NCBI GenBank assembly: GCA_029260735.1
Contig: JAJDCR010000147.1
Span: 1-57,060, forward strand
Source: Planctomycetota bacterium
GTDB taxonomy: Bacteria > Planctomycetota > Uabimicrobiia > Uabimicrobiales > Uabimicrobiaceae
Direction: 5' to 3'
DNA length: 57,060 nt
The notes beneath the pieces are model-generated. The model was not told the DNA's origin. It did not search any database and saw nothing but the letters and a program-made list of their open reading frames with translations. Below, piece by piece: positions 7,351-16,407 of this stretch (its first letter is position 1; the number at the start of each line of letters is the position of its first letter). A program made the translations under genes and the position numbers.

Positions 7351-9447
7351 TTAAGCAGAAAGAGATTTGGAATCTTCTGTTCTCTTTTTGCGAATTTCTT
7401 CCCCTAGCTCAGCGCTAACTGCTTCAAAATGAGAGAATTCCATAGTGAAGCTTGCTCTTCCTGAAGTTAAAGTACGAAGCTCGGAGACGAAGCCAAACAT
7501 TGCAGACAAAGGAGCTTCTGCCTTAACAACTTGAGTGGTTCCTTCTGTGTCCATAGATTGAATTCTTCCTTGCTTAGAGCAAAGCACTTTGGTGATGGTA
7601 CCTGTAGAATCTGTTGGGCCAGTAATTTCAACAGACATAATAGGCTGAAGCAGCTTGGGCTTTCCTTTGAGGATCGCATCGCGCATAGCCATCATCGCGG
7701 CAGCTTTGAAAGAACGTTCTGAAGAGTCCACTTCATGAAAAGATCCATCGTAGAGTGTTACTTTTACATCTACAACAGGGTAGCGAGCGTAAGGTCCTTT
7801 GACAAGAGCTTCTCGAACACCTTTTTCAATGGGGTTGATAAACTCTTGCGGAATACTTCCCCCTTTGATCTTGTTGATAAACTCAAACTCTTTACCAGAT
7901 TCTTGAGGCTCAACTATCATCTTAACATGACCGTATTGTCCACGACCACCAGTTTGTTTGATGTATTTGTGCTCAATATCTACTTCCTTACTAATGGATT
8001 CTTTGTAAGCCACTTGAGGTGTACTAACAATGGAATCGACATTAAATTCTCGACGAATTCGTTCGACCAAAATTTCTAGATGAAGTTCTCCCATCCCTGA
8101 AATTTCAGTTTCTTCGGTTTCATCGTTGTATCTTACTTTGAAAGTAGGATCCTCTTCTGCTAATTTGATAAGAGCAATATCTAGTTTTTCTCGGTCGCTA
8201 CGACTCTTTGGTTGAATTCCTACTGAAATTACAGGCTCAGGAAACTGAATACTTTCCAAGACAAGCGGATTACTTGGATCAGCCAGAGAAGCTCCCGTGA
8301 GAGTATCAGATAAGCCAATGGCCACTCCAATTTCACCACAACTTAGCTCGTCTACGTTTTCCATTTTATTAGCGTGCATCTGAGCTAAGCGGCTGACACG
8401 AACTTTTTTGCCTCGTGTAGTGTTAAGAGCATAAGAACCTGTTGTTAAAACTCCAGAGTAGACTCGGACGTAAGTCAGTTTCCCAATTTGAGGGTGAGTT
8501 ACTACTTTGAAGGCTAACGCAGAAAGAGGCTCATCTTGACTAGCTTTACGCTCTTCCACTTGATCAGTATCAGGATTAATTCCTTTAATATTATCACGAT
8601 CTTCTGGAGAAGGCAAAAAGAGGGTCATGGCATCCAGTAGTTCTTGGACTCCCTTATTTTTGAAAGCGGAACCAGCTAGTACAGGAATCATTTCTCTGTT
8701 GATAGTGGCTTTTCTGATCATCGCAATAATTTGTTCGCGATTAGGCTCAATACCTTCACAGTAGTTCGTTAGAAGCTCTTCATCTTGTTCACAAACAGCT
8801 TCGAGTAGATGTTTACGCCAATGATCAGCTGTCTCTTTCATGTCTTCTGGAATATCGGTAATTTCAAATTCCATTCCGTGACTAGAATCATCGTAAATAA
8901 TCGCTTTCATGTTGATTAGGTCAATAACTCCTTGGAAATGATCTTCTTTTCCTAAAGGAATGTTAACTGGGGTAGCAGTAGTAGCTCCCAGCTTTTTTGC
9001 CATGTCTTTGATGACTTTGTAGAAATCAGCGCCTACGCGATCCATTTTGTTCACGAAAGCAATCCGTGGAACATTGTATTTTTCTGCCTGTCGCCATACA
9101 GTTTCTGATTGAGGTTGAACCCCACTGACACTACAGAAGAGACCAACCGCACCATCGAGAACTCGTAAACTGCGCTCTACTTCTACAGTAAAATCAACGT
9201 GCCCAGGAGTATCTATAATGTTGACTTTGTGATCTTTCCAGAAAGTCGTGGTTGCAGCAGAAACGATAGTAATCCCACGCTCTTGTTCTTGGTCCATCCA
9301 GTCCATAGTGGCATCACCATCATGAACTTCACCAATTTTGTGTTTTTTTCCAGTGTAGAAAAGGATGCGTTCGGTAGCAGTAGTTTTACCAGCATCAATA
9401 TGAGCAATAATACCAATATTACGAATTTTGCTTAAAGGTGTCTTCAT
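7351..9447 (-). CDS. fusA: Elongation factor G
   Basis: A 698-residue EF-G, full length for the family. It is the GTPase that drives translocation of tRNA and mRNA on the ribosome. The G domain carries AHIDAGKTT (P-loop), the switch-I region up to RGITI, DTPGHVDF and NKMD; these are followed by domain II, the domain III-V segments (GMGELHLEI, GGRGQYGHV) and a short charged tail. Unusually, it is not next to rpsL/rpsG/tuf in the window but stands alone between its own terminator and a 785-bp gene-free region. No strong Shine-Dalgarno sequence precedes the ATG, and two perfect hairpins lie 86-133 nt upstream, so translation may depend on leader structure. The product call is secure; the leader idea is inference. 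Confidence 0.97.
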   Translation of the reverse strand: MKTPLSKIRNIGIIAHIDAGKTTATERILFYTGKKHKIGEVHDGDATMDWMDQEQERGITIVSAATTTFWKDHKVNIIDTPGHVDFTVEVERSLRVLDGAVGLFCSVSGVQPQSETVWRQAEKYNVPRIAFVNKMDRVGADFYKVIKDMAKKLGATTATPVNIPLGKEDHFQGVIDLINMKAIIYDDSSHGMEFEITDIPEDMKETADHWRKHLLEAVCEQDEELLTNYCEGIEPNREQIIAMIRKATINREMIPVLAGSAFKNKGVQELLDAMTLFLPSPEDRDNIKGINPDTDQVEERKASQDEPLSALAFKVVTHPQIGKLTYVRVYSGVLTTGSYALNTTRGKKVRVSRLAQMHANKMENVDELSCGEIGVAIGLSDTLTGASLADPSNPLVLESIQFPEPVISVGIQPKSRSDREKLDIALIKLAEEDPTFKVRYNDETEETEISGMGELHLEILVERIRREFNVDSIVSTPQVAYKESISKEVDIEHKYIKQTGGRGQYGHVKMIVEPQESGKEFEFINKIKGGSIPQEFINPIEKGVREALVKGPYARYPVVDVKVTLYDGSFHEVDSSERSFKAAAMMAMRDAILKGKPKLLQPIMSVEITGPTDSTGTITKVLCSKQGRIQSMDTEGTTQVVKAEAPLSAMFGFVSELRTLTSGRASFTMEFSHFEAVSAELGEEIRKKRTEDSKSLSA

Positions 9448-9532
9448 CTCGTTTTACATTGTCGCTTGGTTGGTTCCCCACCAGGCGTACAAATCTCCTT
9501 TTGTGTAGTTCTATTCGGCGAATTTTTTCTGC

Positions 9533-9580
9533 AATCTCAGAAAACCTCTGAGATTATTTTGAGGGTATGTGAACATACCC
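9533..9580 (-). promoter_or_regulatory. Two tandem hairpins in the fusA leader
   Basis: The first hairpin pairs AATCTCAGA (9533-9541) with TCTGAGATT (9547-9555), a perfect 9-bp stem with a 5-nt loop. The second pairs GGGTATG (9563-9569) with CATACCC (9574-9580), a 7-bp stem with a 4-nt loop. Neither is followed by a T run on the minus strand, so they look less like terminators than like a structured 5' leader of fusA or a pair of protein-binding dyads. Confidence 0.45.
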
Positions 9581-9728
9581 AATATTATCCTTAACTATTC
9601 AATAAAACCGCTATTTGGTTCTCTGGTTCGCTATTAGGTGAAAATAAACTCTGAGTTGTCCCAGCAAAACGGTATCATAGCTCATTGTTCTCGCTCATTT
9701 TAAATAAAAAAAATTATTAGACTAGATG

Positions 9729-9841
9729 CCTTTGCCACCAGAAAAAATAAAACTAGAGGTATTCTGCGAAGGATACTTCTGGGTTGTTAAACAACGGTGG
9801 AGCAAAAGGAAGGCAAAGATGTAGCCGCGTGATATTTTTTT
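9729..9841 (+). ncRNA. Candidate structured RNA with three-way junction
   Basis: Hand folding of the + strand gives a closed three-way junction. P1 pairs 9729-9739 with 9796-9809 (CCACC with GGTGG plus a bulged extension). A single-stranded A-rich segment follows (9740-9752). P2 is an unbroken 13-bp stem, 9753-9765 with 9770-9782, capped by a GCGA (GNRA) tetraloop. P3 is GTTGT (9783-9787) with ACAAC (9791-9795). P2, P3 and the 3' strand of P1 abut with no unpaired base. P2 has three G-T pairs (54/81, 58/77 and 63/72 in the last two digits), which would be A-C mismatches on the other strand, so transcription from + is favoured. An alternative outer pairing (9730-9736 with 9812-9818) also exists. 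A T7 run ends at 9841. No known family was recognised, and no + strand gene follows for 5 kb. Confidence 0.5.
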
Positions 9842-10232
9842 GGCAGGGAAATTAAAAGGTGATTTGTTGACCTTGTGTTTGGTTTAGTTTTATAAAAAAA
9901 TAACATAAAACAAACAAAAACTTAAGTCGATTTATTTTTTAGATTCTACCTTTTAACCAGAGAGCGATTTTATCGAATTTGATTGTGTGTCTCTCCACAC
10001 TTGCTTAGAATTGAAGTTATTTCTCTACCTGTATTCAGGTAAGTGATATAAGTAAAATTATAGTTTTACATTCTTATCTAAGCATTATTTGTATCTATAT
10101 ATATACAATTTTTTGAGGAATTTAGCAATTTTTTTTTCAAAAAAAATAAAAAATTATTCGGAGCTCATTTTATAAAGCTTATAGGAAAAGAACGGATAAC
10201 TACTCTGATGCAGATCTTTTTTTTGAAAAATT

Positions 10233-10484
10233 TTATTTCCGGCACATTCCTTTGGTATAGACTTTTCCTTGGATAATTTTATGGGCAGAGCGATTGCGAA
10301 TTTCCAAAGGGCGAGCAAACTCCCCTTCACAGGAAGGGCACTTCATGTCTCCTTGGGTTCTATCATCAACGATCCGGTCTAGGAAACATTTTACTAAACC
10401 GCCTCGTCCTCCTTTATGATACTTATATAAGAGTGTTTGGCATTGAGCACAGTAAATGGAAATAGTACGATATTTTTTAGCCAT
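10233..10484 (-). CDS. Small zinc-ribbon protein of unknown function
   Basis: An 83-residue protein with two CxxC knuckles (CAQC near residue 13 and CPSC near residue 48) and a further cysteine in KCFLDR, which should form a treble-clef or zinc-ribbon fold. A conserved-looking HKII/GKVYTKG segment follows. No enzyme motif is seen. Its ATG lies inside the last codons of the RND transporter (AATGGCTAA overlap of 8 nt), so its translation is coupled to that gene. I recall similar short zinc-ribbon proteins in diverse bacteria, none with an assigned role. A link to the efflux pump is suggested only by the overlap. Confidence 0.7.
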   Translation of the reverse strand: MAKKYRTISIYCAQCQTLLYKYHKGGRGGLVKCFLDRIVDDRTQGDMKCPSCEGEFARPLEIRNRSAHKIIQGKVYTKGMCRK

Positions 10485-13400
10485 TGGACTCTGTTTCTGT
10501 TGTTTTCTTAGAGAAATTTTTATTGAATCGTTTCCCTAAAGAAATGATATCATCCAAGATTAGATACTCTGCTGGTATGACAAACAAGGTCAATAAAGTT
10601 GCAAAGGTTAACCCCCAGGAAAAAGCTGTCGCCATAGGGGTCCAAGTAATCGATTTTCCTCCGAGCCCTAAAGCCAAAGGCAAAAGGCCTAAGACTGTGG
10701 TAATGGTAGTTAAAAGAATAGGACGAAGTCTTTTTTTGGTTCCATCCAAAACGGCAGAAAAAACGTCTTTTTCACGCGCAGACCGATTGATAAAATCGAT
10801 TAGAACAAGAGAGTCATTAACGACAATTCCAGCTAAACCTACTGCACTAATGAAGGTGAGCATAGTAAAAGGTAAATAAAAAATCCATAAACCATAAGCA
10901 ATTCCTACTAAAGCAAAGGGAATGATACTCATAATAAGAAAAGGCTGCCAAAAAGAGTTGAATTGGGTGCCTAGAATCATATAAATGAGAGCAAGAGCGA
11001 TGAGAGATGCTTGTTTTAGAGAGTTGAAGGACTTTGTCGTGTTTTCGTACTCTCCTCCCCCAGACCAGCTATATTCTGAAAATTTTTGCTGGTAAGGCTT
11101 CATGCGTTTTTGCAGCTCAAGATTTACTGCTGTTGATGTATTAATGTTGGTATCAAGATCAGCTGTTACAAAGATAGATCTCTTCTGATCGTAGTGAATG
11201 AGCTGAGCAGGACCCTGATATAATTTTAAGTAAGCAATATCTTTTAAATGAACGTAAGCCCCTTGGGGAGTTTTAATTTTGAGGTTTTCTAAGTCATGGG
11301 GGGAGCGGATATCGTAATCTTGGTATTTCACACGGATCTTGTATTGTCGATCCACATCATGAATTTTAGAGGCCTCTATTCCTTCTAAGGCTACCGTTAC
11401 CGTTAGAGTAACTTCTTGTCGGGAAAGTTGGAATCTTTTTAATTGATCTTCTCGAAAATCTAAAATAAATTTTGGTTTGCCATCTTGAGTATCATCGTCT
11501 ATTTGTATAACTCCTGGAATATCGCGTAGATTTTTTTTGACCAACTCAGAGATTTCTTGTAGAACCTGAAAATCTTTTCCGCGAATTCTAATTGCCACTG
11601 GCCTTCCTTGTTGAGGACCAACCGGAATCCGAATGACTTTTATCTTAGCAATACCAATTAGATTTGCCTTTTTTAGGCGTTGACGAAGATCAATAATAAC
11701 CTCATCGGAGCTTCGGCTTTTTTCACGTTTAGGGTAAAGTGTTACAGTAAACTGAGCCAAATGAGATCCCGTGTAAAACTCATAGTTTTCGTCCATCATA
11801 TTTCCTATCCCAATGGTATAGTTCCATAGTTCATTGGAAGGGAGTTCTTTTAGAACAGCTTCGATTTGCTCGATGCGCTGAGCTGTTTCTTCTATGGTTG
11901 TAAAGCCAGAAGTCTCTACATTTATCCAGAAATCATGATGCTCTGAGGGAAAGAGAATCGTAGGAATCGAACGATGGTGAAGCATTGTTGCAAGAATAGT
12001 AATAACTATGGCAAAAAATAGGGGAAGAGTCCAGTAACGATGGCGTAGAAAATATTGCAAAGTGACGAGGTAAGTTCGTTCCCAGATACGAGGCTTTTTC
12101 ACCAGGGCATTTGTTTTTGGAGGCTGCTTCTTTTTTTTCGGAAGGAAAAATTGCCAATAAAGAGAGAATTTCATAAAATCAATGTAGTGACCTGGCATGA
12201 TTAAAAAAGCTTCCAGCAAGGAAGCAAAAAGAGCGAAACAGACGGTTTTAGGAACTAAGGACATTACTTTTCCTGTCATACCACTCATTATTAGCATGGG
12301 AAGAAAAGCGGCAATCGTGGTTGCTGTCGCGGCTAAAACAGGCCAAAAAACTTCTTCAGTACCTAAACAAGCGGACTCAACAAAAGAATGTCCTTCTTGT
12401 TGGTGTCGATAAATATTTTCGATGATGATGATGGCATCATCTACAACCATCCCAGAGACTAAAACAAAAGAAACGAGAACGATCTCATTGACGGATGTTC
12501 CCGATAAAGATAAAAAAATTAAGGCGCAAAGAAAGGAAAAAGGAATCCCTATAATGGCAAGAAAAGCGTTGGAGAAACCTATCCAAAGCCAGAGAACTAA
12601 AAGAACAAAGAATAATCCAAGAGAGAGGTTGCTTTCTAAAATACGAAGAACTTTATTGATATAAATTGTGCTGTCCCTAAAGTAAACAAAATTTATATCG
12701 ACAGGGATTTTTTCGCGAAACTTTTCGACTGCTTTTTTGATCTGAGGAATCATTTTTAGAGTATTTTCGCTTTTTTCTTTTTCACAACGAAGGAAGAGGG
12801 CCTTTTGTCCTTTCGATTTATTCATTTCTGTCCAACGCTCATAGCCCCAGGAAATATCTGCAATATCACTAAGCCGAACAACATTGCCTTTACCGTCGGA
12901 ACGAATAATTAAGTTTTCTATTTGCTCTATTTCTCGAATTTGGGAAGCGGTTTGAACCAAAATTTCATTATTATTCTCTAATTGAATGATGCCTCCGGGA
13001 AAACTCTTGTTTTCCTGCTCAATCAATCGAACTACTTCAGAAGCGGAAAAACCATGCAATTCTGCTTGGCGGGAGTTTAATCTAACCTGAATTTCCCGAG
13101 ATCTATCTCCACTGATACTAATCCTTGCCATACCGGGTAAATCTAAGAGATGCTCTTGTAAATCTTTACCAATTTCAAACCTCGACTCCTCAGAGATATC
13201 TCCGGAAACAGCAATGATAAGGATGGGACGTATTCGTCCTGTGCTGATCATTGCTATTTCTGGAGCCAACGAATCTTCAGGTAAATCATCGACCTTTTTT
13301 ACTTCGCTTTGAACTTGGAGATACAAGCGATCGTAATCTTCTTCGCCCAACTCTTCGTTAAAACGGATTTGGATACGACATAATCCGTAGAGAGAGAAAG

Positions 13401-13638
13401 ATTTTAGAGATAATATATCATCAACCTTGGCTACCTCCTCTTCGATCTTTGTCGTAATGAATCTCTCGACATCCTCTGGCGATGCACCTGGCCAAACAAC
13501 GTGAATACTGACAATTCCAAACTCCATGTCAGGGAATGATTCCACAGGCATAGATTGAAAAGTAATAAACCCTGCGAGTAAAAGAAGGGCAAAGAGTGAG
13601 TTTGATAGAACTGGGTGGGAAGCGAAGAAACGTATCAT
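10477..13638 (-). CDS. RND-family efflux transporter (AcrB/HAE-1-like permease)
   Basis: A 1053-residue inner-membrane proton-antiporter subunit of a tripartite-type efflux pump, full length for the family. It shows the duplicated RND layout: a first transmembrane helix, a porter domain starting PVESFPDMEFGIVSIHVVWPGASPEDVE, a block of helices with GMVVDDAIIIIENIYRHQQEG (proton-relay aspartates in TM4), then the second half with AGIVVNDSLVLIDFIN. It begins one base after the stop of the membrane-fusion lipoprotein gene and overlaps the zinc-ribbon gene at its 3' end, giving a three-gene operon. No TolC-like outer-membrane factor is in the window, so that component must be encoded elsewhere. 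The substrate is unknown. Confidence 0.92.
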   Translation of the reverse strand: MIRFFASHPVLSNSLFALLLLAGFITFQSMPVESFPDMEFGIVSIHVVWPGASPEDVERFITTKIEEEVAKVDDILSLKSFSLYGLCRIQIRFNEELGEEDYDRLYLQVQSEVKKVDDLPEDSLAPEIAMISTGRIRPILIIAVSGDISEESRFEIGKDLQEHLLDLPGMARISISGDRSREIQVRLNSRQAELHGFSASEVVRLIEQENKSFPGGIIQLENNNEILVQTASQIREIEQIENLIIRSDGKGNVVRLSDIADISWGYERWTEMNKSKGQKALFLRCEKEKSENTLKMIPQIKKAVEKFREKIPVDINFVYFRDSTIYINKVLRILESNLSLGLFFVLLVLWLWIGFSNAFLAIIGIPFSFLCALIFLSLSGTSVNEIVLVSFVLVSGMVVDDAIIIIENIYRHQQEGHSFVESACLGTEEVFWPVLAATATTIAAFLPMLIMSGMTGKVMSLVPKTVCFALFASLLEAFLIMPGHYIDFMKFSLYWQFFLPKKKKQPPKTNALVKKPRIWERTYLVTLQYFLRHRYWTLPLFFAIVITILATMLHHRSIPTILFPSEHHDFWINVETSGFTTIEETAQRIEQIEAVLKELPSNELWNYTIGIGNMMDENYEFYTGSHLAQFTVTLYPKREKSRSSDEVIIDLRQRLKKANLIGIAKIKVIRIPVGPQQGRPVAIRIRGKDFQVLQEISELVKKNLRDIPGVIQIDDDTQDGKPKFILDFREDQLKRFQLSRQEVTLTVTVALEGIEASKIHDVDRQYKIRVKYQDYDIRSPHDLENLKIKTPQGAYVHLKDIAYLKLYQGPAQLIHYDQKRSIFVTADLDTNINTSTAVNLELQKRMKPYQQKFSEYSWSGGGEYENTTKSFNSLKQASLIALALIYMILGTQFNSFWQPFLIMSIIPFALVGIAYGLWIFYLPFTMLTFISAVGLAGIVVNDSLVLIDFINRSAREKDVFSAVLDGTKKRLRPILLTTITTVLGLLPLALGLGGKSITWTPMATAFSWGLTFATLLTLFVIPAEYLILDDIISLGKRFNKNFSKKTTETESNG

Positions 13639-13639
13639 T

Positions 13640-14671
13640 TCAATACTCCTCCAGCCATTGTCCTTCTTGGACTCCTTTATGCAAAATGAAAAAATCTCTT
13701 TCCAAAGAAACCTCGACCTTTTTCTCTAAAAAAGAGCCTGTCTTTTCAGAAGCCACTTTTACTAAATATATGCTGTAAGAAGAGCGTACAAAGGGAAACT
13801 CAGCTCGTAATATATTTTTTTGGCCGAGATGAAAAACCACTTGGCAAAAAAGTCCCCCTCGTAATTGTCTTTCTTTGTTGCTTAAGCGTACTTCGACCGG
13901 TATTTTCTTACTCAGAGGGTTTGATTCAGGATAAATGCGATAGATTTTTCCAGGAACTTCCCAAGCAAAGTCAATCCCTTTAACCTGGACTTCTAATCCT
14001 TCCTTTAGGCGAGGTAAAGAAGCTGCTGGAACACCAACAATAACTTTCATGAAACTCCTATCCACTAATTTTAAAAGTGGTTGTCCTACTTGAGCTAGCT
14101 CATCGAGGCGGTAGCTCAAAGAAACAAGTTCTCCATCAAAAGGAGCGATGATCTGGGTTTTTTTTAACTTTCGCTTAACCTCTTGAAGGTCGTTTTCTAA
14201 CATGGCTTGAGTTTTTTTTGTGATTAGATAATCTAGCCTAGCTATTTCTAAGTTTTGCTCGGTGGTGGCATCTGCCATTGTCGTCTGTCGGTTTAACTCT
14301 AAGCGAGCTTGAGATATTTTTGCCTCTTGTAAAAGAATATTCTCTTGGATTCGTTTTTTCTGAATCTGCAAAGCTTCGTCATCGATTTTGTAAAGAAGTT
14401 TTCCTTGTTTGACGTTATCTCCTACATCGACAGGACGAGCGGAAACCTTTCCTCCCACTTCTGTGCTAAGAGAAACTTTACGGATTACCTCAAGCTCACC
14501 ATTGACTATTGTTTCCAAAGGGATACTCGTCTTTTTGAGTTGAATGACTTTTTGAGAAGAAATAATGGGAGAAGGAGGAGAAGAAGATTTTTTTTGTTTT
14601 TTTTCTTCTTTTTGGCAACTAGAAAGAAGACAAAGAATACTCAACAAAAAAATATAAAAGAGGTTCTTCAT
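13640..14671 (-). CDS. Membrane-fusion lipoprotein of the RND efflux pump (HlyD/AcrA-like)
   Basis: A 343-residue periplasmic adaptor. The chosen ATG opens onto a lipoprotein signal (LLSSC, lipidated Cys19); the longer frame to 14758 would add 29 residues that hide this signal, so I reject it. A Lys/Ser-rich linker follows, then the biotinyl-lipoyl-like half motif (VDVGDNVKQGKLLYKIDD), a long coiled-coil hairpin (residues about 95-170), the second lipoyl half (IIAPFDGELVSLSYRLDELAQVGQPLLKL) and a beta-barrel domain. It links the RND permease to an outer-membrane channel. It is the first gene of the efflux operon, with one base between its stop and the permease start. Confidence 0.88.
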   Translation of the reverse strand: MKNLFYIFLLSILCLLSSCQKEEKKQKKSSSPPSPIISSQKVIQLKKTSIPLETIVNGELEVIRKVSLSTEVGGKVSARPVDVGDNVKQGKLLYKIDDEALQIQKKRIQENILLQEAKISQARLELNRQTTMADATTEQNLEIARLDYLITKKTQAMLENDLQEVKRKLKKTQIIAPFDGELVSLSYRLDELAQVGQPLLKLVDRSFMKVIVGVPAASLPRLKEGLEVQVKGIDFAWEVPGKIYRIYPESNPLSKKIPVEVRLSNKERQLRGGLFCQVVFHLGQKNILRAEFPFVRSSYSIYLVKVASEKTGSFLEKKVEVSLERDFFILHKGVQEGQWLEEY

Positions 14672-15002
14672 GAGTAAGGTCGGTGGTTCTTGCCATGAAT
14701 TGTTTTGCATAGATAATAGAGACCTTATGAGTTCAAAGCTCTTGGTTCTTAATTTCACAAGAGCGATAAGAAAATTTTTGATTTTTGCATCTTCGATTTC
14801 TCAAATTCGATTTCTCAAATTATAGTATAGTCAGATCTGAAAACAACTGAAAATAATTTTGTCGCGAAAATATCAAGAAAGACTTGAAAACTGTTGCCTT
14901 TTCAGGTCTTTTCGAGTAAACTTAAAAGAACCTTTGTAGGTTTGTTTGTTGTTAGGCACTTGGAAAAAAATAATCTCTGAAAGTCGAGGAAAGAAAGACC
15001 CC
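14672..15002. other. Divergent intergenic region between efflux operon and serS
   Basis: This 331-bp region must hold both promoters. It contains a perfect tandem repeat of a 14-mer, TTCGATTTCTCAAA, at 14792-14805 and 14806-14819, directly followed by TATAGT (14821-14826), a possible -10 element for serS without a convincing -35. A long hairpin follows in the serS leader (listed separately). A T-box for seryl-tRNA sensing was looked for and not found. Confidence 0.5.
14878..14911 (+). promoter_or_regulatory. Long hairpin in the serS leader
   Basis: Thirteen consecutive pairs join AAAGACTTGAAAA (14878-14890) with TTTTCAGGTCTTT (14899-14911) around an 8-nt loop. One pair is T-G, which would be A-C on the other strand, so the RNA form is favoured on the serS strand. 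It sits about 90 nt before the serS start. It could be an attenuator or translational control element; there is no direct evidence for either. Confidence 0.4.
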
Positions 15003-16265
15003 ATGCTGGATATAAAGCTCATACGTAGTCAACCAGAAGAAGTGAAAAAAGGGCTAGCCCGAAAGGGTGATAAAGTTAATATCGATAGGATTTTAGAGTT
15101 AGATGAGCTAAAGCGAAGCCATTTACTTGAAACAGAAACGCTCAAAAAAAATCGAAACTCAGAAAGCAAAAAAATAGCAGAACTTAAAAAATCTGGACAG
15201 GACGCTTCTGCTATTTTGGAGAAAATGAGTGAAGTTGCTGATCAAATCAAAAAAATCGACCAAGGTCTTCAAGAAATTAACCAAGAATTAGATGGGCTTC
15301 TCATGTGGGTTCCTAATTTGCCGGAAGAAGATATTCCTGATGGAGGAGAAGAGAATAACCAAATGGTGCGTACTTGGTCTGAGCCTAAGCAAGTAGAGTT
15401 TACCATCCATCCTCATTGGGATACAGGCAAAAAATTAGATATTTTGGATATCGAACACACTGCCCAAATTGCCGGTAGCGGATTTGTTGCCCTCAAAGGA
15501 CAAGGGGCAAGGCTAGAAAGAGCACTTTTAAGTTTTATGTTAGATGTTCATACCCAAGAGCATGGGTACTTGGAAATAGCTCCTCCCCATTTGGTAAACC
15601 GACAAACTTTGACTGGCTCAGGCCAATTGCCTAAGTTAGAAGAAGATATGTATAACACAAAGCAGGATGATTTTTTTCTCATACCAACTTCAGAAGTGCC
15701 TTTAACTAACTTTCATCGTAACGAAGTTCTTCCAGCAGAGAATCTTCCTATTTATTTTACTGCAGCAACATCTTGTTTTCGTCGAGAAGCCGGAGCGGCA
15801 GGGAAAGACACTCGAGGCCTTTTGCGAGTTCATGAGTTCAAAAAAGTAGAACTCATCAAAATTGTTCGAGCAGAAACATCTTCTGCTGAGCTTGACAAAA
15901 TGTTAGCTAACGCTGAAACGATACTACAACGTTTAGAGATACCTTACCGAGTGGTTCTTCTGGCGACGGGTGATATGTCTTTTTCTTCTCAGAGAACTTA
16001 CGATTTAGAAATTTGGGCTCCTGGAGTTGATAGATGGTTGGAAGTTTCGAGCTGCAGTAACTGTGGGGAATTTCAGGCTCGTCGCGCGAACATTAGGTGT
16101 AAAGAAAAGGGAGGTAAGCCAGAGTTTGTTCATATCCTAAATGGCTCTGGAGTTGCTGTGCCTAGGTTGATGGTTGCTATCATTGAAAACTATCAACGAG
16201 CTGATGGACATATTGATATTCCCAAAGCTTTGCAACCCTATATGAGTGGAGCAACTTCTATTTAG
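15003..16265 (+). CDS. serS: Seryl-tRNA synthetase
   Basis: A 420-residue class II synthetase that charges tRNA-Ser. The N-terminal antiparallel coiled coil that grips the tRNA long arm spans about residues 25-105. The catalytic domain has motif 2 (CFRREAGAAGKDTRGLLRVHEF) and motif 3 (NGSGVAVPRLMVAIIENYQ). In motif 3 the usual 'VGR' reads 'VPR', keeping the arginine. The ATG at 15003 gives the canonical MLDIKLIRSQPEEV start and has GAGGAAAG upstream; a longer TTG frame from 14946 is rejected because it adds a non-homologous leader. The gene is preceded by a strong leader hairpin and followed by a TPR pseudokinase gene on the same strand. Confidence 0.96.
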   Translation: MLDIKLIRSQPEEVKKGLARKGDKVNIDRILELDELKRSHLLETETLKKNRNSESKKIAELKKSGQDASAILEKMSEVADQIKKIDQGLQEINQELDGLLMWVPNLPEEDIPDGGEENNQMVRTWSEPKQVEFTIHPHWDTGKKLDILDIEHTAQIAGSGFVALKGQGARLERALLSFMLDVHTQEHGYLEIAPPHLVNRQTLTGSGQLPKLEEDMYNTKQDDFFLIPTSEVPLTNFHRNEVLPAENLPIYFTAATSCFRREAGAAGKDTRGLLRVHEFKKVELIKIVRAETSSAELDKMLANAETILQRLEIPYRVVLLATGDMSFSSQRTYDLEIWAPGVDRWLEVSSCSNCGEFQARRANIRCKEKGGKPEFVHILNGSGVAVPRLMVAIIENYQRADGHIDIPKALQPYMSGATSI

Positions 16266-16407
16266 AATCTACTTTTTATAAGTAGTAATAGTTTTTGCAC
16301 ATTTTAATAGGTTCTGAAGCACGTTTCTGTAAGACTTTGCATTGAAAAAAGGTAGAGTAAAAATTCGGGACATTTTTGCTCTACCTCAAAGAAAAAGGAA
16401 GGCAGGT

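Larger units (their letters stand above)
9448..10232. other. Long gene-free region upstream of fusA
   Basis: No coding frame is supported in these 785 bp. The part nearest fusA holds two perfect hairpins (9533-9555 and 9563-9580). The middle holds a compact three-way-junction candidate RNA (9729-9809) followed by a T7 run. The distal part (about 9900-10230) is very AT-rich with small palindromes such as TACCTG/CAGGTA at 10026-10041 and GTAAAA/TTTTAC near 10052-10069. Ten-base near-repeats (CGCTATTTGG and CGCTATTAGG) lie near 9609 and 9630. No tRNA, RNase P, tmRNA or SRP signature was recognised. Confidence 0.7.

Noticed and set aside
9448..10232. tRNA, RNase P, tmRNA or SRP RNA gene
   Set aside because: None of the conserved sequence blocks of these RNAs were found by eye. 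The structure present fits none of them.
14759..15002. T-box upstream of serS
   Set aside because: The conserved T-box sequence (GGTGG-type core) and specifier architecture are absent; only a simple hairpin is seen.
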